This document shows positions 1-9,870 of a stretch of 64,000 bases of DNA, one piece after another. The stretch covers positions 62,001 to 126,000 of the forward strand of contig NZ_AP031575.1 in the NCBI RefSeq assembly GCF_040436405.1. Reading direction: 5' to 3'. A model generated the notes under the pieces. That model saw nothing but the letters and a program-made list of their open reading frames with translations. It was not told the DNA's origin and searched no databases. The stretch is from Marinomonas sp. THO17. GTDB taxonomy: Bacteria; Pseudomonadota; Gammaproteobacteria; Pseudomonadales; Marinomonadaceae. Position numbers and translations under genes: made by a program. Each line of letters opens with the position of its first letter. The first letter of the stretch is position 1.

Positions 1-13
1 TTTTTTAAATAAG

Positions 14-45
14 GTCGACATAGCTCAGGTTATGTCGACTTTTTT
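14..45 (+). terminator. Rho-independent terminator of the gene upstream of clpP
   Basis: A 9-bp inverted repeat (14-22 with 31-39) is followed by a run of six T. The gene it serves lies outside the window; by the usual gene order it would be tig (trigger factor), which is inference. Confidence 0.75.
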
Positions 46-62
46 GTTTTAAGGAATGCGAT

Positions 63-695
63 ATGAATTTGACGAATCCAACGACAGGCCCCGTAGCAAT
101 TACCAGTAATGGCCTTGTACCTATGGTCATTGAACAAACCGCACGTGGCGAAAGGTCATTCGATATCTATTCTCGCCTATTGAAAGAGCGTGTTATCTTT
201 TTGGTTGGTCAAGTAGAAGATCACATGGCGAATTTGGTTGTCGCGCAATTGTTGTTTCTAGAGTCCGAGAACCCAGATAAAGATATTCATTTATACATTA
301 ATTCGCCTGGTGGTTCGGTAACGGCAGGTATGTCTATTTATGATACTATGCAATTTATCAAGCCAGATGTTAGTACCATGTGTATTGGTCAGGCAGCCAG
401 CATGGGAGCGCTATTATTGACTGCAGGTGCGGCTGGTAAGCGTTATTGCCTACCAAATTCTCGAGTCATGATTCACCAGCCTCTTGGTGGTTATCAAGGT
501 CAGGCGTCAGATATTGAGATCCATACTCGTGAGATCTTAAGTATTAAGCATAAGTTGAATGAAATTATTTCATTCCACACAGGTAAGCCGGTAGATCAGG
601 TTGCTGTGGATACGGATCGTGACAATTTTATGGATCCAGAAGCTGCTAAAGAGTACGGTTTGATTGATGATATTTTGCAAAAACGTACAGTTTAA
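63..695 (+). CDS. clpP: ATP-dependent Clp protease proteolytic subunit ClpP
   Basis: This is the serine peptidase subunit that forms the tetradecameric barrel degrading proteins delivered by ClpX or ClpA in the cytoplasm. The 210-residue length is typical. The catalytic triad is visible as Ser113 (in GQAASMGA), His138 (in MIHQPLGG) and Asp187, with the same spacing as in E. coli ClpP. The first residues are probably a short propeptide removed by self-processing. The start has an AAGGAA element just upstream. clpX follows after 21 nt, so the two are very likely co-transcribed. Confidence 0.98.
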   Translation: MNLTNPTTGPVAITSNGLVPMVIEQTARGERSFDIYSRLLKERVIFLVGQVEDHMANLVVAQLLFLESENPDKDIHLYINSPGGSVTAGMSIYDTMQFIKPDVSTMCIGQAASMGALLLTAGAAGKRYCLPNSRVMIHQPLGGYQGQASDIEIHTREILSIKHKLNEIISFHTGKPVDQVAVDTDRDNFMDPEAAKEYGLIDDILQKRTV

Positions 696-716
696 TTTTT
701 TATAAGGGTGGAATAG

Positions 717-1997
717 ATGTCGGATGATAATTTTAGTCGTGGCGACCACTCAGATCGGTTGTTGTATTGTTCATTTTGTGGCAAAAGCCAAGATGAAGTA
801 AAAAAACTCATTGCGGGTCCTTCTGTTTATATCTGCAACGAGTGTGTTGATCTGTGTAACAACATTATTACGCAAGAATTGTCACAGGCTGAAAGTGAAA
901 CCAGTGCTGATGATGAGTTGCCAACACCAGTTAAGTTAAGCACGGCTCTGGATGATTATGTTATTGGTCAAGATCGTGCTAAGCGGGTTTTGGCCGTTGC
1001 AGTCTATAATCATTACAAGCGCTTGCGTCATCAAGGTAAAGCAGAGTCAGGTGTGGAGCTAGGCAAAAGTAATATTTTGCTGATTGGCCCAACAGGAAGT
1101 GGTAAAACTTTACTGGCGCAGACATTGGCGCGTGTATTAGATGTGCCTTTCACTATCGCTGATGCAACCACTTTAACAGAAGCGGGTTATGTTGGGGAAG
1201 ATGTAGAAAACATCATTCAGAAGTTGTTACAAAATTGCGATTATGATGTTGAAAAAGCGCAACGCGGTATTGTCTATATTGATGAGATCGATAAGATCTC
1301 ACGTAAATCAGATAATCCCTCTATTACTCGTGATGTATCTGGTGAAGGTGTTCAGCAAGCCCTGTTAAAATTGATTGAAGGAACGGTAGCGTCCGTGCCG
1401 CCGCAAGGTGGCCGTAAGCATCCTCAGCAAGAGTTCTTGCAAGTTGATACCTCAAATATTTTATTTATTTGTGGTGGTGCGTTTGCTGGACTTGAGCGCG
1501 TGATCAGTGAGCGAACTGAGAAAAGCAGTATTGGTTTCTCTGCTAAAGTAAAAAGCAAAGACGAAGGCAAATCTTTTTCTGAAACGGTTCATAGAGTAGA
1601 AACCGAGGACTTGGTTAAATTTGGTCTGATTCCTGAGTTTGTTGGCCGTCTGCCTGTTGTGGCAACCTTGTCTGAATTGGATGAAGAGGCTTTGGTAACT
1701 ATATTGAGTGAGCCGAAAAATGCTTTGGTTAAGCAATACCAGCATTTGTTTGAGCTTGAAGGTGTGGAGTTAGAGTTTACGCCTGAATCATTACATGAAG
1801 CGGCAAAGTTAGCATTGGAACGTAAAACCGGTGCTCGTGGTTTACGTAGTATCCTAGAGTCTGCTTTGTTGGATTGTATGTATGACTTACCAACACGACA
1901 AGATGTTGTGAAAGTGGTTATGGATGCGCTTTCTGTTCGTGGTGAGTCAGCGCCATTAATGGTGCTCGAAAAAGAAGATGTTGCCAAAAACGCTTAA
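717..1997 (+). CDS. clpX: ATP-dependent Clp protease ATP-binding subunit ClpX
   Basis: AAA+ unfoldase that recognises tagged substrates, unfolds them and feeds them to ClpP. The N-terminal zinc-binding domain has Cys18, Cys21, Cys40 and Cys43. The Walker A motif GPTGSGKT is at residues 124-131, followed by Walker B (VYIDEIDKI). The IGF tripeptide that docks on ClpP is present in SSIGFSAKV. Length (426 residues) is normal. It lies directly after clpP and ends at a strong terminator, so clpP-clpX form one unit and lon has its own promoter. Confidence 0.98.
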   Translation: MSDDNFSRGDHSDRLLYCSFCGKSQDEVKKLIAGPSVYICNECVDLCNNIITQELSQAESETSADDELPTPVKLSTALDDYVIGQDRAKRVLAVAVYNHYKRLRHQGKAESGVELGKSNILLIGPTGSGKTLLAQTLARVLDVPFTIADATTLTEAGYVGEDVENIIQKLLQNCDYDVEKAQRGIVYIDEIDKISRKSDNPSITRDVSGEGVQQALLKLIEGTVASVPPQGGRKHPQQEFLQVDTSNILFICGGAFAGLERVISERTEKSSIGFSAKVKSKDEGKSFSETVHRVETEDLVKFGLIPEFVGRLPVVATLSELDEEALVTILSEPKNALVKQYQHLFELEGVELEFTPESLHEAAKLALERKTGARGLRSILESALLDCMYDLPTRQDVVKVVMDALSVRGESAPLMVLEKEDVAKNA

Positions 1998-2017
1998 TTG
2001 CCATTAAAAATGAATAG

Positions 2018-2053
2018 CAAAGCCGAACCTGCATATGTGGATTCGGCTTTTTT
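2018..2053 (+). terminator. Rho-independent terminator after clpX
   Basis: A 10-bp stem (2018-2027 with 2042-2051) ends in a T-rich run. It separates clpPX from lon. Confidence 0.85.
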
Positions 2054-2109
2054 GTTTTCGCATTTCACAGCAATCTGCGCTAAATTGAATAAGTTGAAAA
2101 AATTGAATG

Positions 2110-2136
2110 CTTGTAATTTCAAGCTTTGCCCTTATC
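2110..2136 (+). promoter_or_regulatory. Possible heat-shock (sigma-32) promoter of lon
   Basis: CTTGTAA (2110-2116) is followed after 12 nt by CCCTTATC (2129-2136), resembling the sigma-32 pattern CTTGAA / CCCCATnT. It lies about 85 nt before the lon start, and lon is heat-shock controlled in E. coli. The match is partial and the spacer is at the short limit, so this is a candidate only. Confidence 0.4.
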
Positions 2137-2221
2137 TCTTTCGTAATCCTCGATTTAATAGCTATAGATAAATAGATAGTAAGTGCGCTTATACACAGAT
2201 GCGCCCAAGTTGGAAATTAAT

Positions 2222-4615
2222 ATGTCAGATTCTTTGCTTCTTCCAATGTTGCCGTTACGTGATGTAGTGGTATACCCCCACATGGTGTTGCCTTTATTTG
2301 TTGGCCGTTCTAAATCCATTGCTGCACTTGAATCCGCAATGGAAGGCGATAAGCATGTTTTTCTCGTGGCCCAACAAGATGCCTCAAAAGATGACCCTGT
2401 GATGGAAGATTTGTACGACATTGGCACCACAGCCAAGGTAATGCAGTTGCTTCGTCTTCCTGATGGTACGGTTAAAGTCTTAGTTGAAGGTGTCAAGCGT
2501 GCGCGTTTGCAAGGCATGAAAGATGAAGGTGAGTTTGTATCGGGTGAAGTGATAGAGCTTGATCAAACAGAAGAGGATCAGGCTGAATTTGATGTTATTC
2601 GTAGTGCTTTGCTGAAGCAGTTAGATGAATATGTGGCTGGTAGCAAGCGTATTCCTTCTGAAGTGGTGGCCTCCCTTAAATCCATTGATGATTTGGCAAA
2701 GCTGATTGATAACATTACTGGCCATATGAGTTTAAAACTCGAAGATAAGCAAAAGATCCTTGAGATGGACTCTTTGGTGGCCCGTGGTGAATACTTGATT
2801 GGCTTGATGGATGGCGAGTTAGACATTGCTCATCTTGAAAAGAATATTCGTAGTCGTGTCAAAAAACAAATGGAAAAAAGTCAGCGAGAGTATTATTTGA
2901 ATGAGCAAATGAAAGCTATTCAAAAAGAGCTGGGCGACATGGAGGACGGCAGTAACGAGTTGGATTTGCTGCAAGAAAAAATCACCGAAGTCGGTATGAC
3001 AGAAGAGGCCAAAGAAAAAGCCGAAGCAGAGTTGAAAAAACTACGCATGATGTCACCCATGTCGGCTGAGGCCACGGTAGTGCGTGGTTATATCGATTGG
3101 TTGGTATCTTTGCCGTGGAAAAAACGCAGTAAGGTGCGTAACGATCTTGCCTATGCTGAGAAAGTATTGAATCAGGATCATTATGGCTTACAAGATGTTA
3201 AAGAGCGCATCTTGGAGTTCTTGGCCGTTCAGCAACGGGTGAAAAAAGTCAAAGGTCCTGTATTGTGTTTGGTTGGGCCGCCAGGCGTGGGTAAAACATC
3301 CCTAGGCCAATCCATTGCGAAAGCTGTGAATCGTAAATATGTGCGTATGGCATTAGGTGGGGTGCGTGATGAAGCGGAAATTCGCGGTCACCGTCGTACT
3401 TATATTGGTTCAATGCCGGGTAAGTTATTGCAAAAATTGACGAAAGTAAAAGTAAAGAACCCATTATTCTTGTTGGATGAAATCGACAAAATGGGCATGG
3501 ATCAACGTGGGGATCCAGCTTCTGCTTTGCTAGAGGTTTTGGATCCAGAGCAAAATCATACTTTCAATGATCACTACCTAGAAGTGGACTATGATTTATC
3601 GGATGTCATGTTTATCTGTACCTCTAATAGCATGAACATTCCTGGACCATTATTGGATCGTATGGAAGTCATTCGTATACCAGGTTATACCGAAGACGAA
3701 AAATTAAACATTGCTAAACGTTATTTATTGCCTAAGCAAGTTAAGTTAGCAGGCTTGAAAGACAGTGAAATTGACATTACCGATGACGCTTTGATGGACG
3801 TTATTCGTTACTACACCAAAGAGGCTGGTGTACGTGGTTTAGAGAGAGAAATCAGTAAAATTTGTCGTCGTGTGGTGAAAAAACAAGCTTTGGCTAAAGC
3901 GAAAAAAACCGCTGTTATCTCTGTCACTAGCGAGAATCTAGAAGATTTCTCTGGTGTTCATAAATTTAGCTATGGCAAAGCGGAAGAAAAAAATCAAATC
4001 GGTCAGGTTACCGGTTTGGCTTGGACTTCAGTGGGTGGTGAATTATTAACCATTGAAGCGGCGGGTGTGGCTGGTAAAGGTCGCCATGTGAAAACAGGTT
4101 CACTTGGGGATGTGATGCAAGAATCCATTCAAGCCGCTCTTACTGTCGTACGAAGTCGTGCTGCTGGACTGGGAATTGATGACGATTTTCATGAAAAAAT
4201 TGACCTCCATTTGCACGTACCAGAAGGCGCTACACCGAAGGATGGACCGAGTGCAGGGGTGGCTATGTGCACGGCTATTGTATCGGTGCTTGCAAAAGTG
4301 CCCGTTAAAGCCTCTGTGGCGATGACTGGCGAGATTACGTTGCGTGGAGAGGTGTTGCCTATAGGTGGGCTTAAAGAGAAGCTTCTGGCGGCTCATAGAG
4401 GTGGTATTAAAACGGTGATTATTCCACAAGAAAATAGCCGTGACCTGAAGGAAATACCAGACAATATTAAAGCAGACATTGATGTTATTCCGGTAAAATG
4501 GATTGATGAAGTGCTGGATATTGCATTAGAGTATATTCCTTCACCAAAAAAGGTAGAAACATTACCTTCGAGTGAAAAAACTGTTGATGAACAAGAGTCT
4601 GTAAGTCATCATTAA
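2222..4615 (+). CDS. lon: ATP-dependent protease Lon
   Basis: Homohexameric AAA+ serine protease that degrades misfolded and short-lived regulatory proteins. Domains in order are the N-terminal substrate-binding LAN domain, a coiled-coil segment, the AAA+ module with Walker A GPPGVGKT (residues 352-359), and the C-terminal protease with the dyad Ser677 (PKDGPSAG) and Lys720 (GGLKEK), 43 residues apart as in E. coli Lon. The frame is open upstream to a GTG at 2183, but ATG 2222 gives the family N-terminus MSDSLLLPMLPLRDVVVYP. Length is 797 residues. It is transcribed separately from clpX, and hupB follows in the usual order. Confidence 0.97.
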   Translation: MSDSLLLPMLPLRDVVVYPHMVLPLFVGRSKSIAALESAMEGDKHVFLVAQQDASKDDPVMEDLYDIGTTAKVMQLLRLPDGTVKVLVEGVKRARLQGMKDEGEFVSGEVIELDQTEEDQAEFDVIRSALLKQLDEYVAGSKRIPSEVVASLKSIDDLAKLIDNITGHMSLKLEDKQKILEMDSLVARGEYLIGLMDGELDIAHLEKNIRSRVKKQMEKSQREYYLNEQMKAIQKELGDMEDGSNELDLLQEKITEVGMTEEAKEKAEAELKKLRMMSPMSAEATVVRGYIDWLVSLPWKKRSKVRNDLAYAEKVLNQDHYGLQDVKERILEFLAVQQRVKKVKGPVLCLVGPPGVGKTSLGQSIAKAVNRKYVRMALGGVRDEAEIRGHRRTYIGSMPGKLLQKLTKVKVKNPLFLLDEIDKMGMDQRGDPASALLEVLDPEQNHTFNDHYLEVDYDLSDVMFICTSNSMNIPGPLLDRMEVIRIPGYTEDEKLNIAKRYLLPKQVKLAGLKDSEIDITDDALMDVIRYYTKEAGVRGLEREISKICRRVVKKQALAKAKKTAVISVTSENLEDFSGVHKFSYGKAEEKNQIGQVTGLAWTSVGGELLTIEAAGVAGKGRHVKTGSLGDVMQESIQAALTVVRSRAAGLGIDDDFHEKIDLHLHVPEGATPKDGPSAGVAMCTAIVSVLAKVPVKASVAMTGEITLRGEVLPIGGLKEKLLAAHRGGIKTVIIPQENSRDLKEIPDNIKADIDVIPVKWIDEVLDIALEYIPSPKKVETLPSSEKTVDEQESVSHH

Positions 4616-4627
4616 ACGCATCCTGTG

Positions 4628-4657
4628 TTGACAGGGAGTAGGTTAGGCTTGTATAAC
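4628..4657 (+). promoter_or_regulatory. Sigma-70 promoter of hupB
   Basis: A perfect TTGACA (4628-4633) is followed, after a 17 or 18 nt spacer, by GTATAA/TATAAC (4651-4657). It sits about 80 nt before hupB and fits an abundant nucleoid protein. Confidence 0.7.
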
Positions 4658-4740
4658 TGCTCGCTCGGCCTTGTCGGTTGGCATACATACTGCGCCGAAA
4701 TTAAAACTAAGGAACCACGATAATACTGAAGGGGTACAAC

Positions 4741-5013
4741 GTGAACAAATCTGAATTGATTGATGCTATTGCAGCGTCTGCTGATTTATCTAAAGCTTCT
4801 GCGAGCAATGCTCTTGACGCTACTTTAAAAGCAATTGAAACGGCTTTGGCAAAAGGTGACCAGGTAACACTTGTAGGTTTTGGTACTTTTGCTGTTAAAG
4901 AACGTGCAGCACGTACTGGCCGCAACCCTCAAACTGGTGAGGAAATCCAAATTAAAGCAGCTAAGGTTCCTGGCTTTAAAGCCGGCAAAGGTTTAAAAGA
5001 CGCTGTAAACTAA
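4741..5013 (+). CDS. hupB: DNA-binding protein HU-beta
   Basis: Small basic histone-like protein that binds and bends DNA as a dimer without strict sequence preference. The 90-residue length and fold signature are typical: helical N-terminus ([11 protein letters not shown]), the GFGTF segment, and the beta-arm with the intercalating RNP tripeptide (TGRNPQTG). It has its own promoter after lon. A GTG 4741 start is preceded by AAGGGG at 4730-4735. The tRNA-Asp gene starts only 7 nt after the stop codon with no terminator between, so the two probably share a transcript. Confidence 0.97.
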   Translation: MNKSELIDAIAASADLSKASASNALDATLKAIETALAKGDQVTLVGFGTFAVKERAARTGRNPQTGEEIQIKAAKVPGFKAGKGLKDAVN

Positions 5014-5020
5014 TGCACGT

Positions 5021-5097
5021 GGAGCAGTAGTTCAGTTGGTTAGAATACCTGCCTGTCACGCAGGGGGTCGCGGGTTCGAGTCCCGTCTGTTCCGCCA
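5021..5097 (+). tRNA. tRNA-Asp (anticodon GUC)
   Basis: The 77-nt cloverleaf includes an encoded CCA end. The acceptor stem pairs 5021-5027 with 5087-5093 (one G-U). The anticodon stem pairs CCTGC with GCAGG around loop CTGTCAC, with anticodon GTC at 5055-5057. The T-loop GGTTCGAGTCCC is canonical. It lies between hupB and ppiD. Confidence 0.97.
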
Positions 5098-5105
5098 TTA
5101 GATAC

Positions 5106-5141
5106 AAAAAGGTGTAGTCCGAGCGGAATACACCTTTTTTT
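5106..5141 (+). terminator. Rho-independent terminator after tRNA-Asp
   Basis: An 11-bp stem (about 5106-5116 with 5129-5139) is built around AAGGTGTA/TACACCTT and is followed by T's. It ends the hupB-tRNA transcript. Confidence 0.85.
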
Positions 5142-5176
5142 ATAGGCTAATTACATAATTTCATGTGGAGGCAGTA

Positions 5177-7000
5177 ATGCTCCAGGATATCAGAGACAAG
5201 TCAAAAGGCGTTGCTGCCAAAATCATTGTCGGTTTTATCGTCGTGACTTTTGCTCTATTTGGCGTTGATGCCCTAGTTACGAGTTTTAATTCTTCAGATA
5301 AAGTGGCTGAAGTGGATGGCGTTGAAATCACCCGTACACAAATGTTGCAAGGCGCGGAAACTCAACGTCGCCAGCTGATTTCTATGATGGGAAGTCAGAT
5401 TAATCCGGCTTTACTAGAAGACAATTTATTGCAGCGTCGCGCTCTGGATGAATTGATCCAGCGTGCCGTGCTTGCTAACCAAGCCGATGAGCTTGGCTTG
5501 GGGGTTTCAGATGCTCAGGTAAATGCTTACTTGGTGCAGGCTGGTCAATTTCAAACAAACGGTGAATTTGACCAAAACAAATATCTGAATTTCTTGCGCT
5601 CTCTTGGCTTTACGCCTTTAGCTTTCAAAGAGCGAATCAAGCAAGATGTGTTGATTCAGCAACCTCGCAATGCTATCGCCGGATCAGAATTTGTGTTGCC
5701 TTATCAGGTACAAACGGTAACGGATTTGCAATCACAAGTGCGCTCTTACGATTACGTGTCTTTTTCACTGGCTGATGAATCAGAGCAGACCAGTGTCTCT
5801 GATGCTGAGTTACAAGCTTACTATGACGAGCACAAAGACAGCTTTAAGACACCAGAACAAGTGAAGCTAGACTATGTGGTTATCTCTAGCAGCGACTTCA
5901 ATGATAAAGTGCAGGTGACGGATGCTGAGTTACAAGATGCTTATCAGGCTCTAATTGCTAACATGACGCCAGAAGAACGTTCGGCATCTCATATTCAGAT
6001 CGAAACAGCGGATCGCTCTGAGCAAGAGGCGGAAGCCATTGCTGCTGAGATCCAAGAAAAATTAGCTGCTGGTGAAAGCTTTGCCGACTTGGCAGCTCAG
6101 TATTCTGATGATATTGCCTCCAAAAATGATGGCGGCTACCTTGGTTATATCCAGAAAGGCTCAATGGGCGATGAATTTGAAACGGCTTTATTCTCTATGA
6201 AAAAGGGTGAAGTCAAAGAGGTGAAAACCGATTATGGTATTCATCTGATTCAATTAGACGATATTGCCGCGGTGGATCTGCCTAGTTTTGAGTCTGAAAA
6301 AGCGCAGTTAACACAAGACTTGCTTGCTGATAAGACTCGTGATGCTTTATTAACGGCTCATGAAGACATTACCGATTTGGCGTACGCAAGTGATAACTTA
6401 CAAGCCATTGCCAAAGAGTACGATGTCGACGTACTACAAAGTGCTTACTTTGGTCGTCAAGGTGGTAGCGATGAGGTGACATCGAATCCTGCCGTGATTG
6501 CGGCGGCGTTTGGTGCCCCTGTGCTGGAAGACGGTCAGAACAGTGATTTAATTGAGTTAAATGACGACGAAGTCGTGGTGATTCATTTAAATGAACATAA
6601 AGCCGAAGCGGTGCAGAGTTTTGATGAGGTGAAAGATCAAGTGGCCTCTATCGTGACTCAGGATAAAGCTCTGGCTAACTTGAAGGTTAAAGCGCAAGCG
6701 GCTATGCAATCTGCTGGTACCAATTGGACCCGTGTTGAGAATGCACCGCGCGGTCAAGATGAAGTAACCTCATTAGCTTTTTCATTACCTCATCCTGAGC
6801 AAGGTCCTGTGACTGAGATTAAAGATATGGCCAATGGAGATTTGGCGCTCATTCGTCTCAACAAGGTGACCATTGGTGATGAGCCAGTAACGGATGAGCA
6901 GAAGCAAGCTTACCAGCGTTACTTGAGTCAAAACCAAGCGAGTTTGAGTACGCAAGCTCAGCAAGCTTACTTAACCGGACAAGCGGATATTGAACGCTAG
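5177..7000 (+). CDS. ppiD: Periplasmic folding chaperone / peptidyl-prolyl isomerase PpiD
   Basis: Inner-membrane-anchored SurA/PpiD-type chaperone facing the periplasm that assists proteins emerging from the Sec translocon. The N-terminus (MLQDIRDKSKG) is followed by one membrane helix (about residues 15-35). A SurA-like N-domain, a parvulin rotamase domain (about 255-355, with GGYLGYIQKGSM and YGIHLIQL) and a C-terminal domain follow. ATG 5177 is preferred over an upstream in-frame GTG at 5165 because GGAGG sits at 5167-5171. Length is 607 residues, near the family norm. It is a single gene bounded by terminators. Confidence 0.95.
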   Translation: MLQDIRDKSKGVAAKIIVGFIVVTFALFGVDALVTSFNSSDKVAEVDGVEITRTQMLQGAETQRRQLISMMGSQINPALLEDNLLQRRALDELIQRAVLANQADELGLGVSDAQVNAYLVQAGQFQTNGEFDQNKYLNFLRSLGFTPLAFKERIKQDVLIQQPRNAIAGSEFVLPYQVQTVTDLQSQVRSYDYVSFSLADESEQTSVSDAELQAYYDEHKDSFKTPEQVKLDYVVISSSDFNDKVQVTDAELQDAYQALIANMTPEERSASHIQIETADRSEQEAEAIAAEIQEKLAAGESFADLAAQYSDDIASKNDGGYLGYIQKGSMGDEFETALFSMKKGEVKEVKTDYGIHLIQLDDIAAVDLPSFESEKAQLTQDLLADKTRDALLTAHEDITDLAYASDNLQAIAKEYDVDVLQSAYFGRQGGSDEVTSNPAVIAAAFGAPVLEDGQNSDLIELNDDEVVVIHLNEHKAEAVQSFDEVKDQVASIVTQDKALANLKVKAQAAMQSAGTNWTRVENAPRGQDEVTSLAFSLPHPEQGPVTEIKDMANGDLALIRLNKVTIGDEPVTDEQKQAYQRYLSQNQASLSTQAQQAYLTGQADIER

Positions 7001-7020
7001 TTATCTTAGTTGACGCATTA

Positions 7021-7056
7021 AAAAGCCACTTCAACATTATATGTGAAGTGGCTTTT
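7021..7056. terminator. Bidirectional terminator between ppiD and the DyP peroxidase
   Basis: A 13-bp perfect stem (7021-7033 with 7044-7056) has a T-run on the plus side and an A-run on the other side. It can end transcription from both converging genes. Confidence 0.88.
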
Positions 7057-7118
7057 TTGTTTTTTGAATGTTTCGCCTTGCTATGCTGGCAATGAATAGC
7101 TGCAGAGCTAAGCGAGCT

Positions 7119-8036
7119 TTATGCTTGAAATTTTAAAAACCATTCTGTGGCAGGCACAAAAAACGCTTGAGCTGTTTTCGCCTCTGTGTATTTCATAAGG
7201 TGGTCCGTGTTGCCTTGTTCATCGCCCAATATCATGCTTTCGAGCATCAGGTTGAAGTTTGTTGGGCTTTTACTGTAGCTGGCGAACATTAAACCTTGGT
7301 CAGTTAAACTCCCATAAGGCATGCTTTGGCGCAAAATCTCAATGGATTTACCTTGTGCGTCTTTTAAAGAGGTGCGCTTAGTGTGGGCGTGAACGGATTT
7401 TTCTGCAGCAGGGTATTCTTCATTGTCTTCTTTGGTTCGGCCGTAGGTGTCTTCTTGGGTCTTTAGATCTTGTTGTTGCCACTTATCTAAATCATGGCTG
7501 AAACGCATTAGGTTTAAGTAAGAGCCATTCGCAAAGTTTGCATCTTCCTCACTTACCAAGGCAACGGCTTTACGCTGTTCTCCTTGCGGGTTTTCGGTGC
7601 CATCGACAAAGCCAGTAAGATCACGACTGTCTTTATAGATAAAACAGGTAACCTCTTCTACCAGTTGGACGCAATCTTTGACTAGTGCAAATAGGCGACG
7701 ACTCAGTTCGAATGCGGCATCGTGTCGCATAGCACGGATGTGTAACACCATGTCGACGTCCGTCGATGTGATTGTCATTTCTGGCCCTTGCAGATCAGGA
7801 AAAAGTGCTAACTCTTTAGGTTGTTGAGAGTCCAGTTTAGACCAAATGAGCTTGCTAAAACCCACTGCAGCATGCAATTGAGCCTGTTCAAAGTCTTGCT
7901 GAACTTGAGTGATGGTGTTGGGAAAAGCCGCTAGTGCTCTTTTAAAGTTAGAAAGGTGCTCAGGTAGTAGATTTAGGGTAACAAAAAACGCGTCACTGGA
8001 AGGTTCCGCGATAATGCCTGACTGGTAACTGGTCAT
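7119..8036 (-). CDS. DyP-type (dye-decolorising) heme peroxidase
   Basis: Heme-dependent peroxidase of the YfeX / DyP class B group, expected to be cytoplasmic because no signal peptide is visible. The diagnostic GxxDG motif is GFVDG at residues 142-146 with the distal Asp at 145, followed by TENPQG. A HAHTKR segment in the C-terminal half is a candidate for the proximal heme histidine region. Length (305 residues) fits class B. It starts only 22 nt after batD ends with no terminator seen, so it is probably the last gene of the MoxR/Bat operon. The physiological substrate is unknown. Confidence 0.92.
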   Translation of the reverse strand: MTSYQSGIIAEPSSDAFFVTLNLLPEHLSNFKRALAAFPNTITQVQQDFEQAQLHAAVGFSKLIWSKLDSQQPKELALFPDLQGPEMTITSTDVDMVLHIRAMRHDAAFELSRRLFALVKDCVQLVEEVTCFIYKDSRDLTGFVDGTENPQGEQRKAVALVSEEDANFANGSYLNLMRFSHDLDKWQQQDLKTQEDTYGRTKEDNEEYPAAEKSVHAHTKRTSLKDAQGKSIEILRQSMPYGSLTDQGLMFASYSKSPTNFNLMLESMILGDEQGNTDHLMKYTEAKTAQAFFVPATEWFLKFQA

Positions 8037-8058
8037 TTTTGTTCCTTAGAAAATTGTC

Positions 8059-9870
8059 TTATAAATCAGGGTAAAGGGCTTTTAGTTGGCTGGCTTGAGA
8101 GGGTTTGGCAATGCCGCTGACATACTCTTCAAGGGCGTCAGCCAAAGGTTCACCATGCCATTCATGAGAAGGGTTGTTGGAGTACATCATGAGTTCTGCT
8201 TCCATGAGCAATTGGGTAACTTGTACAGACGTTAGCCGTTTGATGTCATCCAATGTGCGAATTTCGTGGTCGCCCCAACGATGACGTGCCCACTCTAGTA
8301 AGTTTGCACGTAACTCAGAAAGTTGATCATTATGACAGGTCGTCAATAACTGTTGAAACGCAGTGGCTTCATCTGGTGTAGCAAGCGGTGCGAACTCTTG
8401 CAGGGTCGGAACCGATTCTTCAATCCTTTCTGAGTTTGGTTTTTGACGGCGTAAAATTATCCACCAAGCCAAGGTGAATATAGCCATAGCGAATAGGGTG
8501 TATATCAGAAGGGTTTTGAACGACCAAGTTTCATTATCAGACTCAATGATGGTTGGAGGAGCAGTTAAGCTTGGTTCAGATTCAACTTCGGCTTTAGGTT
8601 CTGGTTTCTTTTGCAGTGAAATCGGTGCGGTTGAGCTTGGTTGTGCAGGCAAAGGTGTGGTGTCAATGCTAGGCGTTTGCTTATTATTTTTAATGCTTGG
8701 CAGTGGTGCAATGTTTATGCTGTTGGTATTGGCCACCGCATGAACCAGCTTGGCGTTGCGAGTGTCCCAGTAGCTAATGTCGATGTCTGGCAATTGCAGA
8801 TTGCCTTGTGCCGTAGGCACTACTTCTACTTGTATACTTTGTTCACCGATGACGCCATTGGCATTCTTACTGGTACTGAATTTGGGGGGTTGTGGGTAAA
8901 GTTTATAATTTCTTGTGCTATTGAAATCTAATGTTGGAATTTGCTCTGGTAATGATCCTGTTGCGCGAATGTGAATGTTCCACAATAAGGTATCACCAAC
9001 TCGGGGAGTATCAGAAGTAGACGATAGTTTGCTAGTGACTTCCACTGATTGACTTGGCAACCAAGCGTCGGCTACATAACTGGCAGGAATAGGAAGTACC
9101 TGTAGGCTTAATGGCTCGCTTTGAACCTTGATCAAGCGACGGCCAAAAGAGGTGTTCACCATGGCTTGAATGCCTTGGGGTGAGATTGTGAGTAAACCAC
9201 TGCGTTGTGGAAAACTTAAGTAATCACGAGTAATCACCTGGTATTGCGTGCCATTGATGGTTTCATAGGTCATTTGATCATCGCTCAAACGTTCGATGAC
9301 TAAGTCTGGATGGCTTGGCACAGTACGATTGGCATTTTGTAATGCAACCGAAGTATAAAGTTTGACTCGTAAAATTACCTGTTGTTGTAGATATGGTTCG
9401 TTGTTTGAAGCCTCCATGCGAACAATAACGGGAGGGTTGCCATTATCATCAAGCAGTTGAGGTGAGCTTTTCACTTCTAATTTGATTGGCTGGGACTGAT
9501 GATCGCCAATCCTAATGGCAGGAATTTCTATGGTGCCAACAGATTTGGGCATAAGTGAAACGACCCAAAAGTTGAGTGCTTTGCTGGTGCCAAGGTTAAA
9601 ACTGAATTGACTGTTTTGACTTTTACCTAATACCTCAAAATCTTTTTGTAACGGGCTCAAATCTGGACCATTACCTGTATTACTGAAATCGGCTTTTAGG
9701 GTCAGTTTAACAAGTGTATTTTCGGTGACTACTTTTTTGTCTAGGGTTGCGGTTACCGTGTCTGCATAACTGAAAGTGGACAAAAGCAGGGTGCAGCAGA
9801 AAGCCAGACAATAGTTCATTAGCCATCTTTTGTGAGCCTGATAGCAAGTGATGTTTGACTGTCTTACCAT
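8059..9870 (-). CDS. batD: BatD-family membrane protein (aerotolerance operon)
   Basis: BatD proteins are envelope proteins of the Bat (Bacteroides aerotolerance) system, with a large periplasmic beta-rich part and one C-terminal membrane helix. Here a signal-like segment (LAFCCTLLLSTFSYADT) is followed by about 440 residues of periplasmic domain with a Pro/Ser/Thr linker, a helix (FKTLLIYTLFAMAIFTLAWW) and a cytoplasmic tail. The start overlaps the previous gene by 7 nt. An alternative start at 9819 would put the signal peptide at the exact N-terminus. Biochemical role is not established for the family; stress tolerance is the usual proposal. Confidence 0.88.
   Translation of the reverse strand: MVRQSNITCYQAHKRWLMNYCLAFCCTLLLSTFSYADTVTATLDKKVVTENTLVKLTLKADFSNTGNGPDLSPLQKDFEVLGKSQNSQFSFNLGTSKALNFWVVSLMPKSVGTIEIPAIRIGDHQSQPIKLEVKSSPQLLDDNGNPPVIVRMEASNNEPYLQQQVILRVKLYTSVALQNANRTVPSHPDLVIERLSDDQMTYETINGTQYQVITRDYLSFPQRSGLLTISPQGIQAMVNTSFGRRLIKVQSEPLSLQVLPIPASYVADAWLPSQSVEVTSKLSSTSDTPRVGDTLLWNIHIRATGSLPEQIPTLDFNSTRNYKLYPQPPKFSTSKNANGVIGEQSIQVEVVPTAQGNLQLPDIDISYWDTRNAKLVHAVANTNSINIAPLPSIKNNKQTPSIDTTPLPAQPSSTAPISLQKKPEPKAEVESEPSLTAPPTIIESDNETWSFKTLLIYTLFAMAIFTLAWWIILRRQKPNSERIEESVPTLQEFAPLATPDEATAFQQLLTTCHNDQLSELRANLLEWARHRWGDHEIRTLDDIKRLTSVQVTQLLMEAELMMYSNNPSHEWHGEPLADALEEYVSGIAKPSQASQLKALYPDL

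Noticed and set aside
1589..1987. A 132-residue minus-strand frame.
   Set aside because: It is antisense to clpX, rich in Ser/Thr as expected from a shadow frame, and has no supporting signals.
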